Notes: generated by a model not told the origin, from the sequence alone. Shown: positions 8,801 to 16,827, counted from the first letter of the stretch. The stretch is DNA of 64,000 nt from an uncultured Clostridia bacterium (GCA_937884975.1 CAKZZS010000050.1:1-64000), one strand, 5' to 3'. Numbers and translations: made by a program.

Positions 8801-9759
8801 TTAATGGAAAGACATATTATTTTGACCATAATGCCATGATGTATAAAAACAGATTCATTTCCCCTGGAAATAATACATACTATTTTGGCGCAGACGGTGC
8901 TGCATATACAAACGGTCTGTTCTCAATTTACGGATATCTGTATTATTTTGACAGTGACGGAATAGCTTATAAAAATAAAACAGGAAGTGCAGGCGGAAAA
9001 GTATATTACTTCGGCTCTGACGGATTTGCAGAGAAAAACAGCCTTGTTGAAATAAACGGAAAGAAGTATTATTTCGGTTCTGACTGCGTAATGTGTAAGA
9101 ACAAGCTTATTTCTTTAAACGGTAATAAGTATTATTTTGGCGCTGACGGAACAATGCGCAAAGGCTGGCAGGATATAAAGAACTCAAAAGGCGTTACATA
9201 TAGATATTACTTTGACGCAAACGGTTGTATGGTATCAGGCGGCTGGAGGTCGATTAAAAACAGTAAAGGCGTTACATATAAGTACTATTTTCATACCAAT
9301 GGTGTAATGCTCACAAATTGGCAATGGATAGCAAACTCAAAGGGCGTTAAATACAGATATTATTTCGGACCTAATGGCTATATGCGTACAGGCTGGCAGT
9401 CGATAAAGAACTCAAAAGGTGTTGCATATAAGTATTATTTCGGTGACAATGGAGTTATGCGTACAGGTTGGCAGAGTATTAAGGCTTCCAACGGAAAAAT
9501 TTATAAGTACTTCTTTGGAACTAACGGATATATGCGCACAGACTGGCAATGGATAGCAAATGCTAACGGAGTTGCATACAGATACTATTTCGGTACAAAC
9601 GGATATATGCGTACAGGTTGGCAGAACATCAAGGCTTCCAATGGCAAAACCTACAAATATTATTTCTACAATAACGGCGTAAACGCAATTAACCGTACTG
9701 TTAAGATAGGAAATAAGACCTACAAGTTCAACAAGTACGGCATTTGCACAAATCCGTAA
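5842..9759 (+). CDS. Secreted BspA-type leucine-rich-repeat protein with wall-binding repeats
   Basis: A 1305-residue exported surface protein. Residues 1-28 are a signal peptide (KK, hydrophobic core, small residues at the cleavage site). From about residue 60 to 850 it consists of roughly 23-residue BspA/LRR_5 repeats built on the theme IPDSVTSIGDxAFxxCTSL, interrupted by a few non-repeat spacers (about residues 150-175, 275-310 and 505-530). From about residue 895 to the end it carries choline/glucan-binding-type repeats (YYFGxNGxMRTGWQ). Such repeats attach proteins to wall or capsule polymers. No LPXTG signal is present. BspA repeats are linked to host or cell adhesion in other bacteria; a role here is inferred. 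The LRR part is visibly more A+T-rich than its neighbours, suggesting repeat expansion or transfer. Confidence 0.9.
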   Translation: MLKKGLSIILVLVMVLTALPLTGLDSFALIIDGAFVCSVENSKATITKYTSSATSLTIPSSIGGYSVTSIGDSAFEDCTSLKSVTIPDSVTSIGNFAFSNCHALTDITIPASVTIIGDWAFKDCTSLTSIKIPNSVTSIGDSAFFYCISLVSITVDSSNTAYTSLNGVLFNIDRTELICYPACKTESSYTIPDSVTSIGEGAFLGRSSLVSITIPDSVTSIGDYAFYNCSSLASVVIPDSVTSIGNWAFESCYSLVSITLPDSVTSIGEAFNNTAFYNDLENWVNGVLYIGNHLIKATLELNGSYLIRKGTKAIAANAFSHCSLLESIIIPDGVKSINFGAFQYCTSLVSITIPESVTSISDAAFSHCSALLSITIPYSVLDLGWAFTDCDSLSDITLNYNPNASYCFEDFVPKIKKVILSNNVTEIKEDAFLRFDSLESITIPNSVTSIGDDAFCGCTSLASINIPESVTSIGDYAFDSCTSLERIEIPSSVISIGNCAFSYCSSMTECVVTYNPHCNYSSIKQIITDVIIPDGATSIGSSAFYGCTSLKSIIIPDSVTSIGGSAFSNCTSLESVTIPDSVTSIGDQAFYKCTSLTSVSIPNSVTNIGEATFYSCTNIDNLIIPESVEDIGKDAFGYCTSLTNITILNGVLGIGNGAFQNRTSLTSIVIPDSVTSIGSSAFNGCTSLKSVILPNRITNIGLYTFYGCSSLESVTIPDSVTKIDDCAFGYCSSLSSLTIPYNVKIIGSDAFYNCNFDSFVVNYNPDCNFLKTSKIYSKITSIIIPDNIDRIDDFAFNGFFSLKHVTIPNSIKTIGYRAFCGCSSLDSITIPDSVTSIGNEAFYNCTNISITGKTYSYAYSFAIKNSIPFISTSYVTGFITLDNSKYYIEKEETGEFVTGLKTIDDVLYYFDPDGKMVTNSIIEIDGKKHYFDNNGKMSKNSLVSFENNTYYFDENGIAYTETFADIDGTTYYFGFDGIAYKNKVAVVNGKTYYFDHNAMMYKNRFISPGNNTYYFGADGAAYTNGLFSIYGYLYYFDSDGIAYKNKTGSAGGKVYYFGSDGFAEKNSLVEINGKKYYFGSDCVMCKNKLISLNGNKYYFGADGTMRKGWQDIKNSKGVTYRYYFDANGCMVSGGWRSIKNSKGVTYKYYFHTNGVMLTNWQWIANSKGVKYRYYFGPNGYMRTGWQSIKNSKGVAYKYYFGDNGVMRTGWQSIKASNGKIYKYFFGTNGYMRTDWQWIANANGVAYRYYFGTNGYMRTGWQNIKASNGKTYKYYFYNNGVNAINRTVKIGNKTYKFNKYGICTNP
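6022..8385 (+). repeat. BspA-like LRR tandem repeat array (coding)
   Basis: About thirty units of roughly 69 bp encode the LRR_5 repeat, with strongly conserved stretches such as GTTACAAGTATAGGT. Similarity between units at the DNA level is high enough to favour unit gain and loss. This is a coding repeat, not CRISPR. Confidence 0.85.
8527..9756 (+). repeat. Cell-wall/glucan-binding repeats (coding)
   Basis: This segment encodes first about 10 short repeats (22-24 residues, YYFDxxGxAYKNK type) and then about seven longer ones (28-30 residues, WQSIKNSKGVxYKYYFGxNG type). The change of repeat type near 9150 suggests two duplication histories. Confidence 0.8.
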
Positions 9760-9787
9760 ATAATATTTCCAAGGGAGGAAAATATAT

Positions 9788-11227
9788 ATGAAAAAGTATA
9801 TGAGAAAGTCCGAGATGTGGACTTTCGGTATAGGTCTTTTCGGCGTTTGCCTTTTAACAGGCTGGATGCCCGACTACACCTATACATATTTTAACGACTT
9901 TGCATTCAAGGGCACGAGCATTGACCCTGCGGTCATTTCAAAGGTGCTTGCGCTCGTATTCGGCGTCGCAGGAGTTGTCGGCGCTGTTTGTGAGCTTGTG
10001 GTCGGTTATCTTGTTGACAGAACAAGAACAAGATGGGGTAAAATCCGCCCGTGGATAGGCTTCGGCGTTATCCCGATGGGCATTATCGCCATTCTTGTTT
10101 TCCTCGCTCCGAAAACAAATAACGCAACCTTTGCTATTGTCTGGATGTTCGTTATCTATTCACTGTGGACTATGATAGCAACCGCAGTTGAAAGCCCTGC
10201 AGGCTGCTTCGGCGCTTGTTGTACGCCTAATCCCGAAGAGCGCGGCGACGCAATTTCAATTGCAAGTATCTTTAAAGCAGTCGGTCAGTCGGGCGGTATG
10301 GTTGTGCTTATCGTTGTCGGCGCTATCCTTAAAGGCGCTATCGGCAAACAGCAGTACAAGGTTGCCGAGGGTCAGGGCATGGATTTGCTCATTTCAACGG
10401 GTATCTGCGCCCTCGGATGCGTACTGTTCACAATGATTATGTTTGTAAACAACAAGGAGCGCGTCCCCTACACCGAAGAAAAGGTAAGCCTTAAGGAAAG
10501 CCTGAAATTTGTTTTCACAAACAAAAACCTTCTTATGGTTTCGCTTACCAAGTTCACGGGCTTCGGCAGAGGCGTTTACGGCACGGTTTCGCTTTACATC
10601 GCCGTTTATATGCTCGGCTCAAAGGACCTCAAAATCGGTCTTTTGCTTCCTATGGGCATAGGCACGGCGGTAGGTATGCTTGTTGTTAAAAAGCTTTTAA
10701 AGAAATTCAGCACAAAGACGGTTTACATAATCGGCTGTGTTTACGGCGCAACAAGCCTTACGATACTCTTTATTGTTTCAAAGATTATCGGCTTTAATTC
10801 AACGCTTACCATCCCCTTCCTTATCATCAATTTCTTTGTCGGACTTCAGCACGGCAACACTAACCTTACGCCTAACGTAATGATCGCCGACTGCGTTGAT
10901 GAAATCGAGTGGAAAACAGGTCAGCGCCAGGAAGGTCTTTGCTACGCAGGCTACGGCTTCTTCGCAAAGGTTGCTTCCGCTCTTACAAAATCCTTCGGTC
11001 CGGCTCTTGTCGTATGGTCAGGCTACAAGGCTTCAACAAATATGAACGTTGCTTACGCTACGCAGACTCCCGAAACGCTCAATAAATTCCTTATGATTTA
11101 TACAATTATCCCTGCCGTTTTCGTTATCGGTCAGATGATTCCCATTCTCTTCTATGACCTCAACTCGAAGAAGAGAGAGCAGATTTCAAAAGAGCTTATT
11201 GAACGCCGCGGCGTAGTTGAAGAATAA
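9788..11227 (+). CDS. GPH-family sugar:cation symporter (MelB-like MFS)
   Basis: A 479-residue, 12-transmembrane transporter of the glycoside-pentoside-hexuronide:cation symporter family. Evidence is the N-terminal motif with conserved Asp residues (MPDYTYTYFNDFAF), the loop 2-3 signature DRTRTRWGKIRPWI (about residues 77-90) and the second-half motif …MIADCVDEIEWKTGQRQEG… (about residues 362-380). The family imports glycosides, pentosides or hexuronides with Na+ or H+. The substrate cannot be read here and there is no catabolic gene beside it. It is followed after 13 bp by a gene for an anchored protein of unknown function. RBS AGGGAGG lies just upstream. Confidence 0.87.
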   Translation: MKKYMRKSEMWTFGIGLFGVCLLTGWMPDYTYTYFNDFAFKGTSIDPAVISKVLALVFGVAGVVGAVCELVVGYLVDRTRTRWGKIRPWIGFGVIPMGIIAILVFLAPKTNNATFAIVWMFVIYSLWTMIATAVESPAGCFGACCTPNPEERGDAISIASIFKAVGQSGGMVVLIVVGAILKGAIGKQQYKVAEGQGMDLLISTGICALGCVLFTMIMFVNNKERVPYTEEKVSLKESLKFVFTNKNLLMVSLTKFTGFGRGVYGTVSLYIAVYMLGSKDLKIGLLLPMGIGTAVGMLVVKKLLKKFSTKTVYIIGCVYGATSLTILFIVSKIIGFNSTLTIPFLIINFFVGLQHGNTNLTPNVMIADCVDEIEWKTGQRQEGLCYAGYGFFAKVASALTKSFGPALVVWSGYKASTNMNVAYATQTPETLNKFLMIYTIIPAVFVIGQMIPILFYDLNSKKREQISKELIERRGVVEE

Positions 11228-11240
11228 GGAGGCAATGAAA

Positions 11241-12152
11241 ATGGCTAAAGAAATGAAACAGGAAAACAAAAAGTTCAATTTAACATACGCTGTTGTTGCC
11301 GTTGTCACATTCATTGTTGTTGCCGCAGGACTTATCACCTACTACTATGTTTCAAAATATATAATGTTTTCACCCGAAAAGGTTGCAAGACAGTATGTTA
11401 TGAACACTGTCGAGGGCGACGGCTATGACGCGCTCAAGTATTCGACAATGAGCATAAATCAAAAGATGGGCGACTATCTCAGGGAGCACTATATAAATCA
11501 GTATGTCAAAGAAAACGACGGCACAGCACCAGAACTTACGGCTGAAGAAGAGGGCGAAAAGCTGACTGCTATTCTTGAAAAGATGTATCCCGAATTCGTT
11601 CGCCTTAATGAAGAAGTCGGTTTTGAAAACTACGACGAGTTTTTCTCAACCTATTTTGCCGATTATCAAAAAGCCCATAAAGAAATATACGGAAATGATT
11701 TTATTTCTGACGAAGATATGTTCACCTGTATTGAGGGTAACCTCGCAACATATCTTGAATACTTAAAAGTTGAAAATGAATCGCTCTACGGCAACGGCAG
11801 GGATTACGCAGATAAATATCTCACTGCCAGAACCGAAGAGGATGAAGACGACCCGTATATTGCCGGCTATTATATTGATACCGAGGTTAAAGACATTTGG
11901 ATCGATGATGATTCTCTCGGAATTTCAAATTACTATTCCGCTTTATCCGACTCACAGAAAAAGGCATATGAAAGCTTTGGTATTAAAGAAGAGGATATCA
12001 GTGCGTATGCTATTGTTACTCTTGAAAACACAGTTACCGGCGAGGGCGATGACGCTCAGATAAAGAGTCAGAATGCTGATTTTTGGGCTAATCCTACAGA
12101 GCTTACACTCATTAAAATCGGCTCGCAGTGGTATGTTGATATAGCAAAATAA
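11241..12152 (+). CDS. Membrane-anchored protein of unknown function
   Basis: A 303-residue protein with a short basic N-terminus, one transmembrane segment (about residues 16-38) and an acidic extracellular domain with no recognised motif. The ATG at 11241 is preferred because AAGGAGG ends eight bases before it; an upstream TTG would overlap the transporter gene. The tight linkage to the GPH symporter and the shared terminator suggest a common transcript. I do not recognise the family. The outside domain is helix-rich (residues 45-200) and ends in a short beta-rich section. Confidence 0.7.
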   Translation: MAKEMKQENKKFNLTYAVVAVVTFIVVAAGLITYYYVSKYIMFSPEKVARQYVMNTVEGDGYDALKYSTMSINQKMGDYLREHYINQYVKENDGTAPELTAEEEGEKLTAILEKMYPEFVRLNEEVGFENYDEFFSTYFADYQKAHKEIYGNDFISDEDMFTCIEGNLATYLEYLKVENESLYGNGRDYADKYLTARTEEDEDDPYIAGYYIDTEVKDIWIDDDSLGISNYYSALSDSQKKAYESFGIKEEDISAYAIVTLENTVTGEGDDAQIKSQNADFWANPTELTLIKIGSQWYVDIAK

Positions 12153-12181
12153 GCGTTTTAAACTCCATATTGGTAAATTTT

Positions 12182-12216
12182 TATACAGGGCAGAGCTTCT
12201 GCCCTGTATATTTTTT
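12182..12216 (+). terminator. Intrinsic terminator
   Basis: A perfect 13-bp stem (TATACAGGGCAGA with TCTGCCCTGTATA, 3-nt loop) followed by six T residues ends the symporter operon. Confidence 0.92.
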
Positions 12217-12224
12217 ATGAAAAA

Positions 12225-12248
12225 TGTATAAATATGCATAAATATTCA
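12225..12248 (+). promoter_or_regulatory. Candidate ArgR/AhrC-type operator
   Basis: TGCATAAATATTCA (12235-12248) differs at one position from the ARG-box core TGAAT-4W-ATTCA. An overlapping weaker copy (TGTATAAATATGCA) begins at 12225. The site lies about 20 bp upstream of the -35 element of an amino acid transporter operon. Regulation by an arginine repressor is an inference. Confidence 0.4.
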
Positions 12249-12267
12249 ATTTTTTTGCATTTTTTGC

Positions 12268-12296
12268 TTGACATTATGCATTTTTAGTGATAAATT
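12268..12296 (+). promoter_or_regulatory. Promoter of the amino acid ABC transporter operon
   Basis: Perfect TTGACA (12268-12273), 17-bp spacer, TAAATT (12291-12296), then a short leader and AGGAGG before the lipoprotein gene. Confidence 0.7.
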
Positions 12297-12339
12297 ATAC
12301 GCAAGTTCAAACCAAAACAATTTTTAGGAGGAAACAAAA

Positions 12340-13134
12340 ATGAAAAACAAAAAGGTTATAGCAATTATTCTTGCAGCAATACTCGTTATTTCCGTAGGCA
12401 TTCTTGCAGCTTGCTCAAAGAACGGCGGAGAAACCGAGCCGTCAACAGAGCCGACGGACAGCACCACTGAAGTTAAGCAGCTTGTAATGGCAACCAATGC
12501 GGAGTTCCCGCCCTATGAATTTCACGAGGGTGACAACATCGTAGGTATCGACGCCGAAATCGCAGGTCTTATCGCCGAGAAGCTCGGTATGGAGCTTGTA
12601 ATTGAGGACATTGAATTCGGTTCAATTATTCCCGGGGTCCAGGCAGGCAAGTACGATATGGGCATGGCAGGCATGACGGTTACGGACGAGCGTCTTGAAG
12701 AGGTAAATTTCTCTGACAGTTATGCAACAGGTATTCAGGCGGTTATCGTTAAAGAAGGCAGCGACATCAAGTCAATTGATGACCTTGCCGATAAAATGAT
12801 AGGTGTTCAGGAAAACACAACCGGCGACATCTACGCTTCAGACGACTACGGCGACGACCACGTAACAAAGTACGCTAACGGCGCACTTGCAGTTGAAGCG
12901 CTTATCGCAGGCAAGGTTGACTGCGTTATTATCGATAACGAACCTGCAAAGAGCTATGTAGCAGCTAACGAAGGTCTTGCGATTCTTGATACGGAATACA
13001 CGGTTGAGGATTATGCAATTTGCTTCGCAAAGGAAAATACAGAGCTTCAGGAAGCTGTAAACGGCGCTCTTAAAGAGCTCATAGCAGACGGCTCCGTTCA
13101 GAAAATTATTGACAAATATATCCCTGCTGAATAA
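12340..13134 (+). CDS. Polar amino acid ABC transporter, substrate-binding lipoprotein
   Basis: A 264-residue solute-binding protein. The signal peptide ends in a lipobox (LAAC, Cys25), so it is lipid-anchored outside the cell. A Thr/Glu-rich linker follows, then the SBP_bac_3 fold: ATNAEFPPYEF near residue 50, GIDAEIAGLIAEKLG near 68 and GMAGMTVTDERLEEVNFSD near 108. This is the family that binds polar amino acids such as arginine, glutamine, histidine or cystine. A possible ArgR site upstream hints at arginine or another basic amino acid, but the ligand is not proven. It is first gene of a three-gene operon with permease and ATPase. An intercistronic hairpin probably favours its higher expression. 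Confidence 0.92.
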   Translation: MKNKKVIAIILAAILVISVGILAACSKNGGETEPSTEPTDSTTEVKQLVMATNAEFPPYEFHEGDNIVGIDAEIAGLIAEKLGMELVIEDIEFGSIIPGVQAGKYDMGMAGMTVTDERLEEVNFSDSYATGIQAVIVKEGSDIKSIDDLADKMIGVQENTTGDIYASDDYGDDHVTKYANGALAVEALIAGKVDCVIIDNEPAKSYVAANEGLAILDTEYTVEDYAICFAKENTELQEAVNGALKELIADGSVQKIIDKYIPAE

Positions 13135-13150
13135 AATTTTTAAAAACTTA

Positions 13151-13180
13151 AATTCAGGGCAGCCTATACTGCCCTGAATT
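13151..13180 (+). other. Intercistronic hairpin
   Basis: AATTCAGGGCAG and CTGCCCTGAATT form a perfect 12-bp stem with a 6-nt loop, without a T-tract. It lies between binding-protein and permease genes. Such stems typically stabilise the upstream mRNA or partly terminate, giving excess binding protein. Confidence 0.75.
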
Positions 13181-13202
13181 TCGGGTGTAAAGGGGTTTTA
13201 AT

Positions 13203-13934
13203 GTGCCTATTCTTTTAACTTTATCAGAGGATTTGCACCGCATTTTCATTGAAGGCGAAAGGTACAAATTTCTTCTGACAGGATTTTTGAATACACTGCA
13301 AATCACCGCAGGCGCTCTCATTGTCGGTATCATAATCGGCATTTTAGTCGCCGCTGTGCGTTCTTCATTTGATAAGAATTCCGAGTCATTAAAGCTTCGC
13401 GGAGGCATTGGCTACGGCGTAATTTGCGTGCTTAATGCAATATGCAAGATTTATCTGACGGTACTGCGCGGCATTCCGGTTGTAGTATTCCTGATGATAA
13501 GCTATTTTGTCATCTTTAAAAACTCAAGCAACGGCGTAATGGTCGGTATTTTCGCTTTCGGAATAAATTCAGGCGCATACGTTGCGGAAATCTTCCGCGC
13601 AGGCATAATGTCAGTCGACAACGGTCAGTTTGAGGCAGGAAGAAGCCTTGGTTTCAATTACATTCAAACCATGCGCTACATAATAATCCCACAGATGTTC
13701 AAAGCAGTCCTCCCTGCCCTGCTAAATGAATTTATCGCACTGTTGAAGGAAACCTCGGTTGCAGGCTATGTTGGCGTAATTGAGCTGACAAAGTCGGGCA
13801 ATATTATCGCAGGAAGAACCTTCAACTACGTTCTTCCGCTGACTGCGGTCGCGCTGACATATCTTATTGCCGTTACTGTTCTGTCGGCATTTGTCGGCAA
13901 GCTTGAAAGGAGGTTAAGAAAGAGTGAACGATAA
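13203..13934 (+). CDS. Polar amino acid ABC transporter permease
   Basis: A 243-residue inner-membrane subunit of the HisM/GlnP family with about five transmembrane segments. It has the N-terminal LLTGFLNTLQIT segment, the LRGIPVVVFLMI motif (about residues 93-104) and the ATPase-contacting EAA loop EAGRSLGFNYIQTMRYIIIP (about residues 145-164). The start is GTG at 13203, preceded by AAAGGGG with seven bases of spacing. The overlapping ATG two bases upstream is out of frame. A single permease gene suggests a homodimeric channel. It overlaps the ATPase gene by 11 nt. Confidence 0.9.
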   Translation: MPILLTLSEDLHRIFIEGERYKFLLTGFLNTLQITAGALIVGIIIGILVAAVRSSFDKNSESLKLRGGIGYGVICVLNAICKIYLTVLRGIPVVVFLMISYFVIFKNSSNGVMVGIFAFGINSGAYVAEIFRAGIMSVDNGQFEAGRSLGFNYIQTMRYIIIPQMFKAVLPALLNEFIALLKETSVAGYVGVIELTKSGNIIAGRTFNYVLPLTAVALTYLIAVTVLSAFVGKLERRLRKSER

Positions 13935-14667
13935 TATCTTAATCTCCGTTAGAGACCTCAAAAAGCATTATACAGACGGCACTGTCAAAGCGCTTGACGG
14001 TATTAACTGTGAAATTGACAAGGGAGAGGTAGTTGTAATAGTCGGTCCGTCTGGAAGCGGAAAAAGCACATTTTTACGCTCGCTGAACCTATTGGAAATC
14101 CCAACCTCCGGACAGATTTTCTTTGAAGGTGTTGACATTACGGACAAAAAAGTCAACATAAACACCCACCGCCAGAAAATGGGAATGGTTTTCCAGCATT
14201 TTAATCTTTTCCCGAATATGACCGTTCTAAAAAATATGACTATTGCGCCGACTACCCTTTTGGGTGTGAGCAAGCAGGACGCGGAGAAAAACGCGCTTGA
14301 GCTTTTAGACAAGGTCGGTCTTAAGGACAGGGCGGATGCCTATCCGTCACAGCTTTCGGGCGGTCAGAAGCAGCGAATTGCAATAGTTCGCGCGCTTTGT
14401 ATGAACCCTGACGTAATGCTCTTTGACGAGCCCACCTCGGCGCTTGACCCCGAAATGGTCGGTGAAGTGCTTGACGTTATGAAAAATCTTGCAAACGACG
14501 GTATGACAATGGTTGTTGTCACCCACGAAATGGGCTTTGCGCGTGAGGTCGGTTCAAGAGTTATCTTTATGGACGGCGGAAAAATCATTGAGGAAAACAC
14601 GCCCGATGAATTTTTTGCAAATCCGAAATCAGACAGGTTAAAAGACTTTCTTTCAAAAGTCCTTTGA
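13924..14667 (+). CDS. Polar amino acid ABC transporter ATP-binding protein
   Basis: A 247-residue ATPase of the GlnQ/HisP type that energises the permease from the cytoplasmic side. Walker A GPSGSGKST is at residues 41-49, the Q-loop follows in VFQHFNLFPNMT, the signature LSGGQKQR is near 139 and Walker B plus D-loop read VMLFDEPTSALDPE; the switch His is in VVVTHEMGFA. The GTG start at 13924 lies inside the permease gene and is preceded by GGAGG. It is the last gene of the operon; the terminator follows at 14701. Confidence 0.94.
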   Translation: MNDNILISVRDLKKHYTDGTVKALDGINCEIDKGEVVVIVGPSGSGKSTFLRSLNLLEIPTSGQIFFEGVDITDKKVNINTHRQKMGMVFQHFNLFPNMTVLKNMTIAPTTLLGVSKQDAEKNALELLDKVGLKDRADAYPSQLSGGQKQRIAIVRALCMNPDVMLFDEPTSALDPEMVGEVLDVMKNLANDGMTMVVVTHEMGFAREVGSRVIFMDGGKIIEENTPDEFFANPKSDRLKDFLSKVL

Positions 14668-14700
14668 TTTTTGTTCCTCCATCATATATTTTTGTTGCCG

Positions 14701-14731
14701 AAAACAGCCGTATTTAATACGGCTGTTTTTA
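14701..14731 (+). terminator. Intrinsic terminator of the ABC transporter operon
   Basis: AAAACAGCCGTAT pairs with ATACGGCTGTTTT around a 3-nt loop, ending in a T-tract. Confidence 0.92.
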
Positions 14732-14760
14732 TTGCGTTTCGCTTCATAATATGGTATTAT
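14732..14760 (+). promoter_or_regulatory. Candidate promoter of proBA
   Basis: TTGCGT (14732-14737), 17 bp, TATTAT (14755-14760), starting directly after the preceding terminator and about 38 bp before proB. Confidence 0.5.
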
Positions 14761-14797
14761 ATTATATATATGTAATTTTTCATTGGAAGTGGTTTTT

Positions 14798-15577
14798 ATG
14801 TCTTATAAGCGAGTGGTCGTTAAGGTTGGCACGTCCTCCCTGACTCACCCCAACGGTAAAACCAATATCAAAAGAATTAAAAAGCTTATTCAGGTGCTTT
14901 CGGATATTGCGAATTCGGGAGTTGAAATCTGCTTTGTTTCGTCGGGCGCTATAGGCGTAGGAGTCGGCAAATTGGGTCTTAAGGAAAGACCGACCGACAC
15001 CCCGAGCCGCCAGGCAGCTTCAAGCATAGGTCAGTGTGAGCTTATGTTTATGTACGATAAATTCTTTTCCGAATATAACCACAACGTCGCCCAGCTTCTC
15101 ATTACAAAAAGCGACGTTGAAAACGACGAAAGACGGCAAAATCTCATAAACACCTTCAACAAGCTTTTTGAATTCGGCGCAATTCCCGTTGTAAACGAAA
15201 ACGACAGCATTGCGGTTGAAGAAATAGTTTACGGCGATAACGATAACCTTTCGGCAATTGTTGCAAAGCTTATTGACGCGGATTTGCTCGTTATGCTCAC
15301 CGACGCGGACGGTCTTTTTGACAAAAACCCCAATGAATTTGATGACGCAAGGCTAATTGAAAAGGTTGAAGAAATAGACGAAAAAATTATTTCCATCGCC
15401 TCCCCTCACGGCTCATTTTTAGGCACGGGCGGTATGGCGACAAAGGTTCAGGCGGCAAAAATTGCCACCGAAGCAGGCATTGATACGGTTGTTATGAACG
15501 GCTCGGACCCCGAAAAGCTCTATGACCTGCTTGAAGGAAAAAATACAGGCACTGTTTTTAAGGCGGTGAAAAAATGA
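14798..15577 (+). CDS. proB: Glutamate 5-kinase
   Basis: A 259-residue cytoplasmic enzyme that phosphorylates L-glutamate to gamma-glutamyl phosphate, the first step of proline synthesis. The amino acid kinase fold is clear: VVKVGTSSLT at the N-terminus, SSGAIGVGV near residue 50, NENDSIAVEE near 140, VMLTDADGLF near 165 and GTGGMATKVQAA near 210. It lacks the C-terminal PUA domain of the 367-residue E. coli type, as in many short ProB proteins. The ATG at 14798 follows GGAAG and is preferred over an in-frame TTG at 14783. It overlaps proA by ATGA. Confidence 0.93.
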   Translation: MSYKRVVVKVGTSSLTHPNGKTNIKRIKKLIQVLSDIANSGVEICFVSSGAIGVGVGKLGLKERPTDTPSRQAASSIGQCELMFMYDKFFSEYNHNVAQLLITKSDVENDERRQNLINTFNKLFEFGAIPVVNENDSIAVEEIVYGDNDNLSAIVAKLIDADLLVMLTDADGLFDKNPNEFDDARLIEKVEEIDEKIISIASPHGSFLGTGGMATKVQAAKIATEAGIDTVVMNGSDPEKLYDLLEGKNTGTVFKAVKK

Positions 15578-16818
15578 CAGATGTAAAAACACTCGGCAAA
15601 CGCGCAAAAGAAGCCTCCCGTTTTCTGGCGACAGCTTCAACCGAGGAAAAGAACAGGGCGCTTTTGTCCGTTGCCTCCTCGCTTATTGAAAACTGCGACG
15701 CTATTCTTGAAAAAAACTCTGTTGATATGGAAAATGCCCGTCAAAGCGGCATAAACGAAACAATGCTTGACAGGCTTCTACTGACAAAAGAGAGAATTGA
15801 GAGTATGGCTCAGGGCGTAAGAGAGGTTGCCGCTCTTCCCGACCCTGTCGGAAGAATTCTTGACAACGTAACAAGACCCAACGGACTTGAGATAACCAAG
15901 GTCAGCGTTCCCATAGGCGTAATCGCGGTTATCTTTGAAGCAAGGCCGAATGTCACCTCGGACGCCGCCTCGCTTTGTTTAAAGGCAGGTAACTGCGTAA
16001 TTCTCCGCGGCGGCAAGGAAGCTATAAATTCCAACACAGAAATTGCAAATACTATGAGAAACGCCCTTGAAAAGGTCGGTTTTCCTGCCGACTGCATAAA
16101 CTTTGTTGAAGACGTTTCAAGACAGAGCGCAACCGAGCTTATGACAATGAACGAGTACGTTGACGTGCTTATTCCGAGAGGCGGCGCAGGGCTCATTCAG
16201 GCGTGCGTTAAAAATGCAACCGTACCCGTAATCGAAACGGGAACGGGTAACTGCCACATATATGTTGATAAAAATGCAAACCTTGAAATGGCAGCCGAAA
16301 TAATTTTCAACGCCAAAACGTCACGCCCGTCCGTTTGTAACGCGGCTGAAAGTCTGCTTATTCATAAGGATATTGCCGAAAAGGCGCTTCCGATAATTAA
16401 AAAGCGGCTTGACGAAAAGGGCGTTACGCTTCACGGCGACGAGGCTTCAAGAAAAATTTGTCCCGATATTGTGCCTGCAACCGAGGACGACTGGGGCAAA
16501 GAGTATTTAAGCTTCGATATGTCGGTAAATATTGTTGAAAGCACCGACGAAGCTATTGAGAGAATTTACAAATACGGCACAAAGCACAGTGAAGCAATTA
16601 TCACAGAGGACAAAAACGAGGCTGAAAAATTCTTAAATAAGGTCGATGCCGCTGCGGTTTATCACAACGCAAGCACGCGCTTTACGGACGGCGGGGTTTT
16701 CGGTCTCGGCGCGGAAATCGGAATTTCCACCCAAAAGCTCCACGCAAGAGGTCCTCTCGGTCTTAACGAGCTTACTTCAATGAAATTCACCGTTCGCGGT
16801 AACGGACAGATAAGATGA
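15574..16818 (+). CDS. proA: Gamma-glutamyl phosphate reductase
   Basis: A 414-residue NADPH-dependent enzyme that reduces gamma-glutamyl phosphate to glutamate-5-semialdehyde in proline synthesis. It has the aldehyde-dehydrogenase fold, with IGVIAVIFEARPNVTSDAASL near residue 116 and the catalytic Cys in RPSVCNAAESL near 251. The C-terminal signature HARGPLGLNELTS is present. Translation is coupled to proB by a 4-nt overlap. No proC is nearby. The next gene starts only 9 bp after its stop codon, so proBA seems to be the head of a longer transcript. Confidence 0.95.
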   Translation: MTDVKTLGKRAKEASRFLATASTEEKNRALLSVASSLIENCDAILEKNSVDMENARQSGINETMLDRLLLTKERIESMAQGVREVAALPDPVGRILDNVTRPNGLEITKVSVPIGVIAVIFEARPNVTSDAASLCLKAGNCVILRGGKEAINSNTEIANTMRNALEKVGFPADCINFVEDVSRQSATELMTMNEYVDVLIPRGGAGLIQACVKNATVPVIETGTGNCHIYVDKNANLEMAAEIIFNAKTSRPSVCNAAESLLIHKDIAEKALPIIKKRLDEKGVTLHGDEASRKICPDIVPATEDDWGKEYLSFDMSVNIVESTDEAIERIYKYGTKHSEAIITEDKNEAEKFLNKVDAAAVYHNASTRFTDGGVFGLGAEIGISTQKLHARGPLGLNELTSMKFTVRGNGQIR

Positions 16819-16827
16819 GGTGTAATA

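Noticed and set aside
5842..9759. Regularly spaced repeats resembling a CRISPR array
   Set aside because: The units lie in one continuous reading frame, have a period of about 69 bp and encode LRR_5 protein repeats; there are no unique spacers or cas genes.
13151..13180. Terminator ending the binding-protein gene
   Set aside because: The stem is strong but lacks a T-tract, and the permease and ATPase genes need transcription through it.
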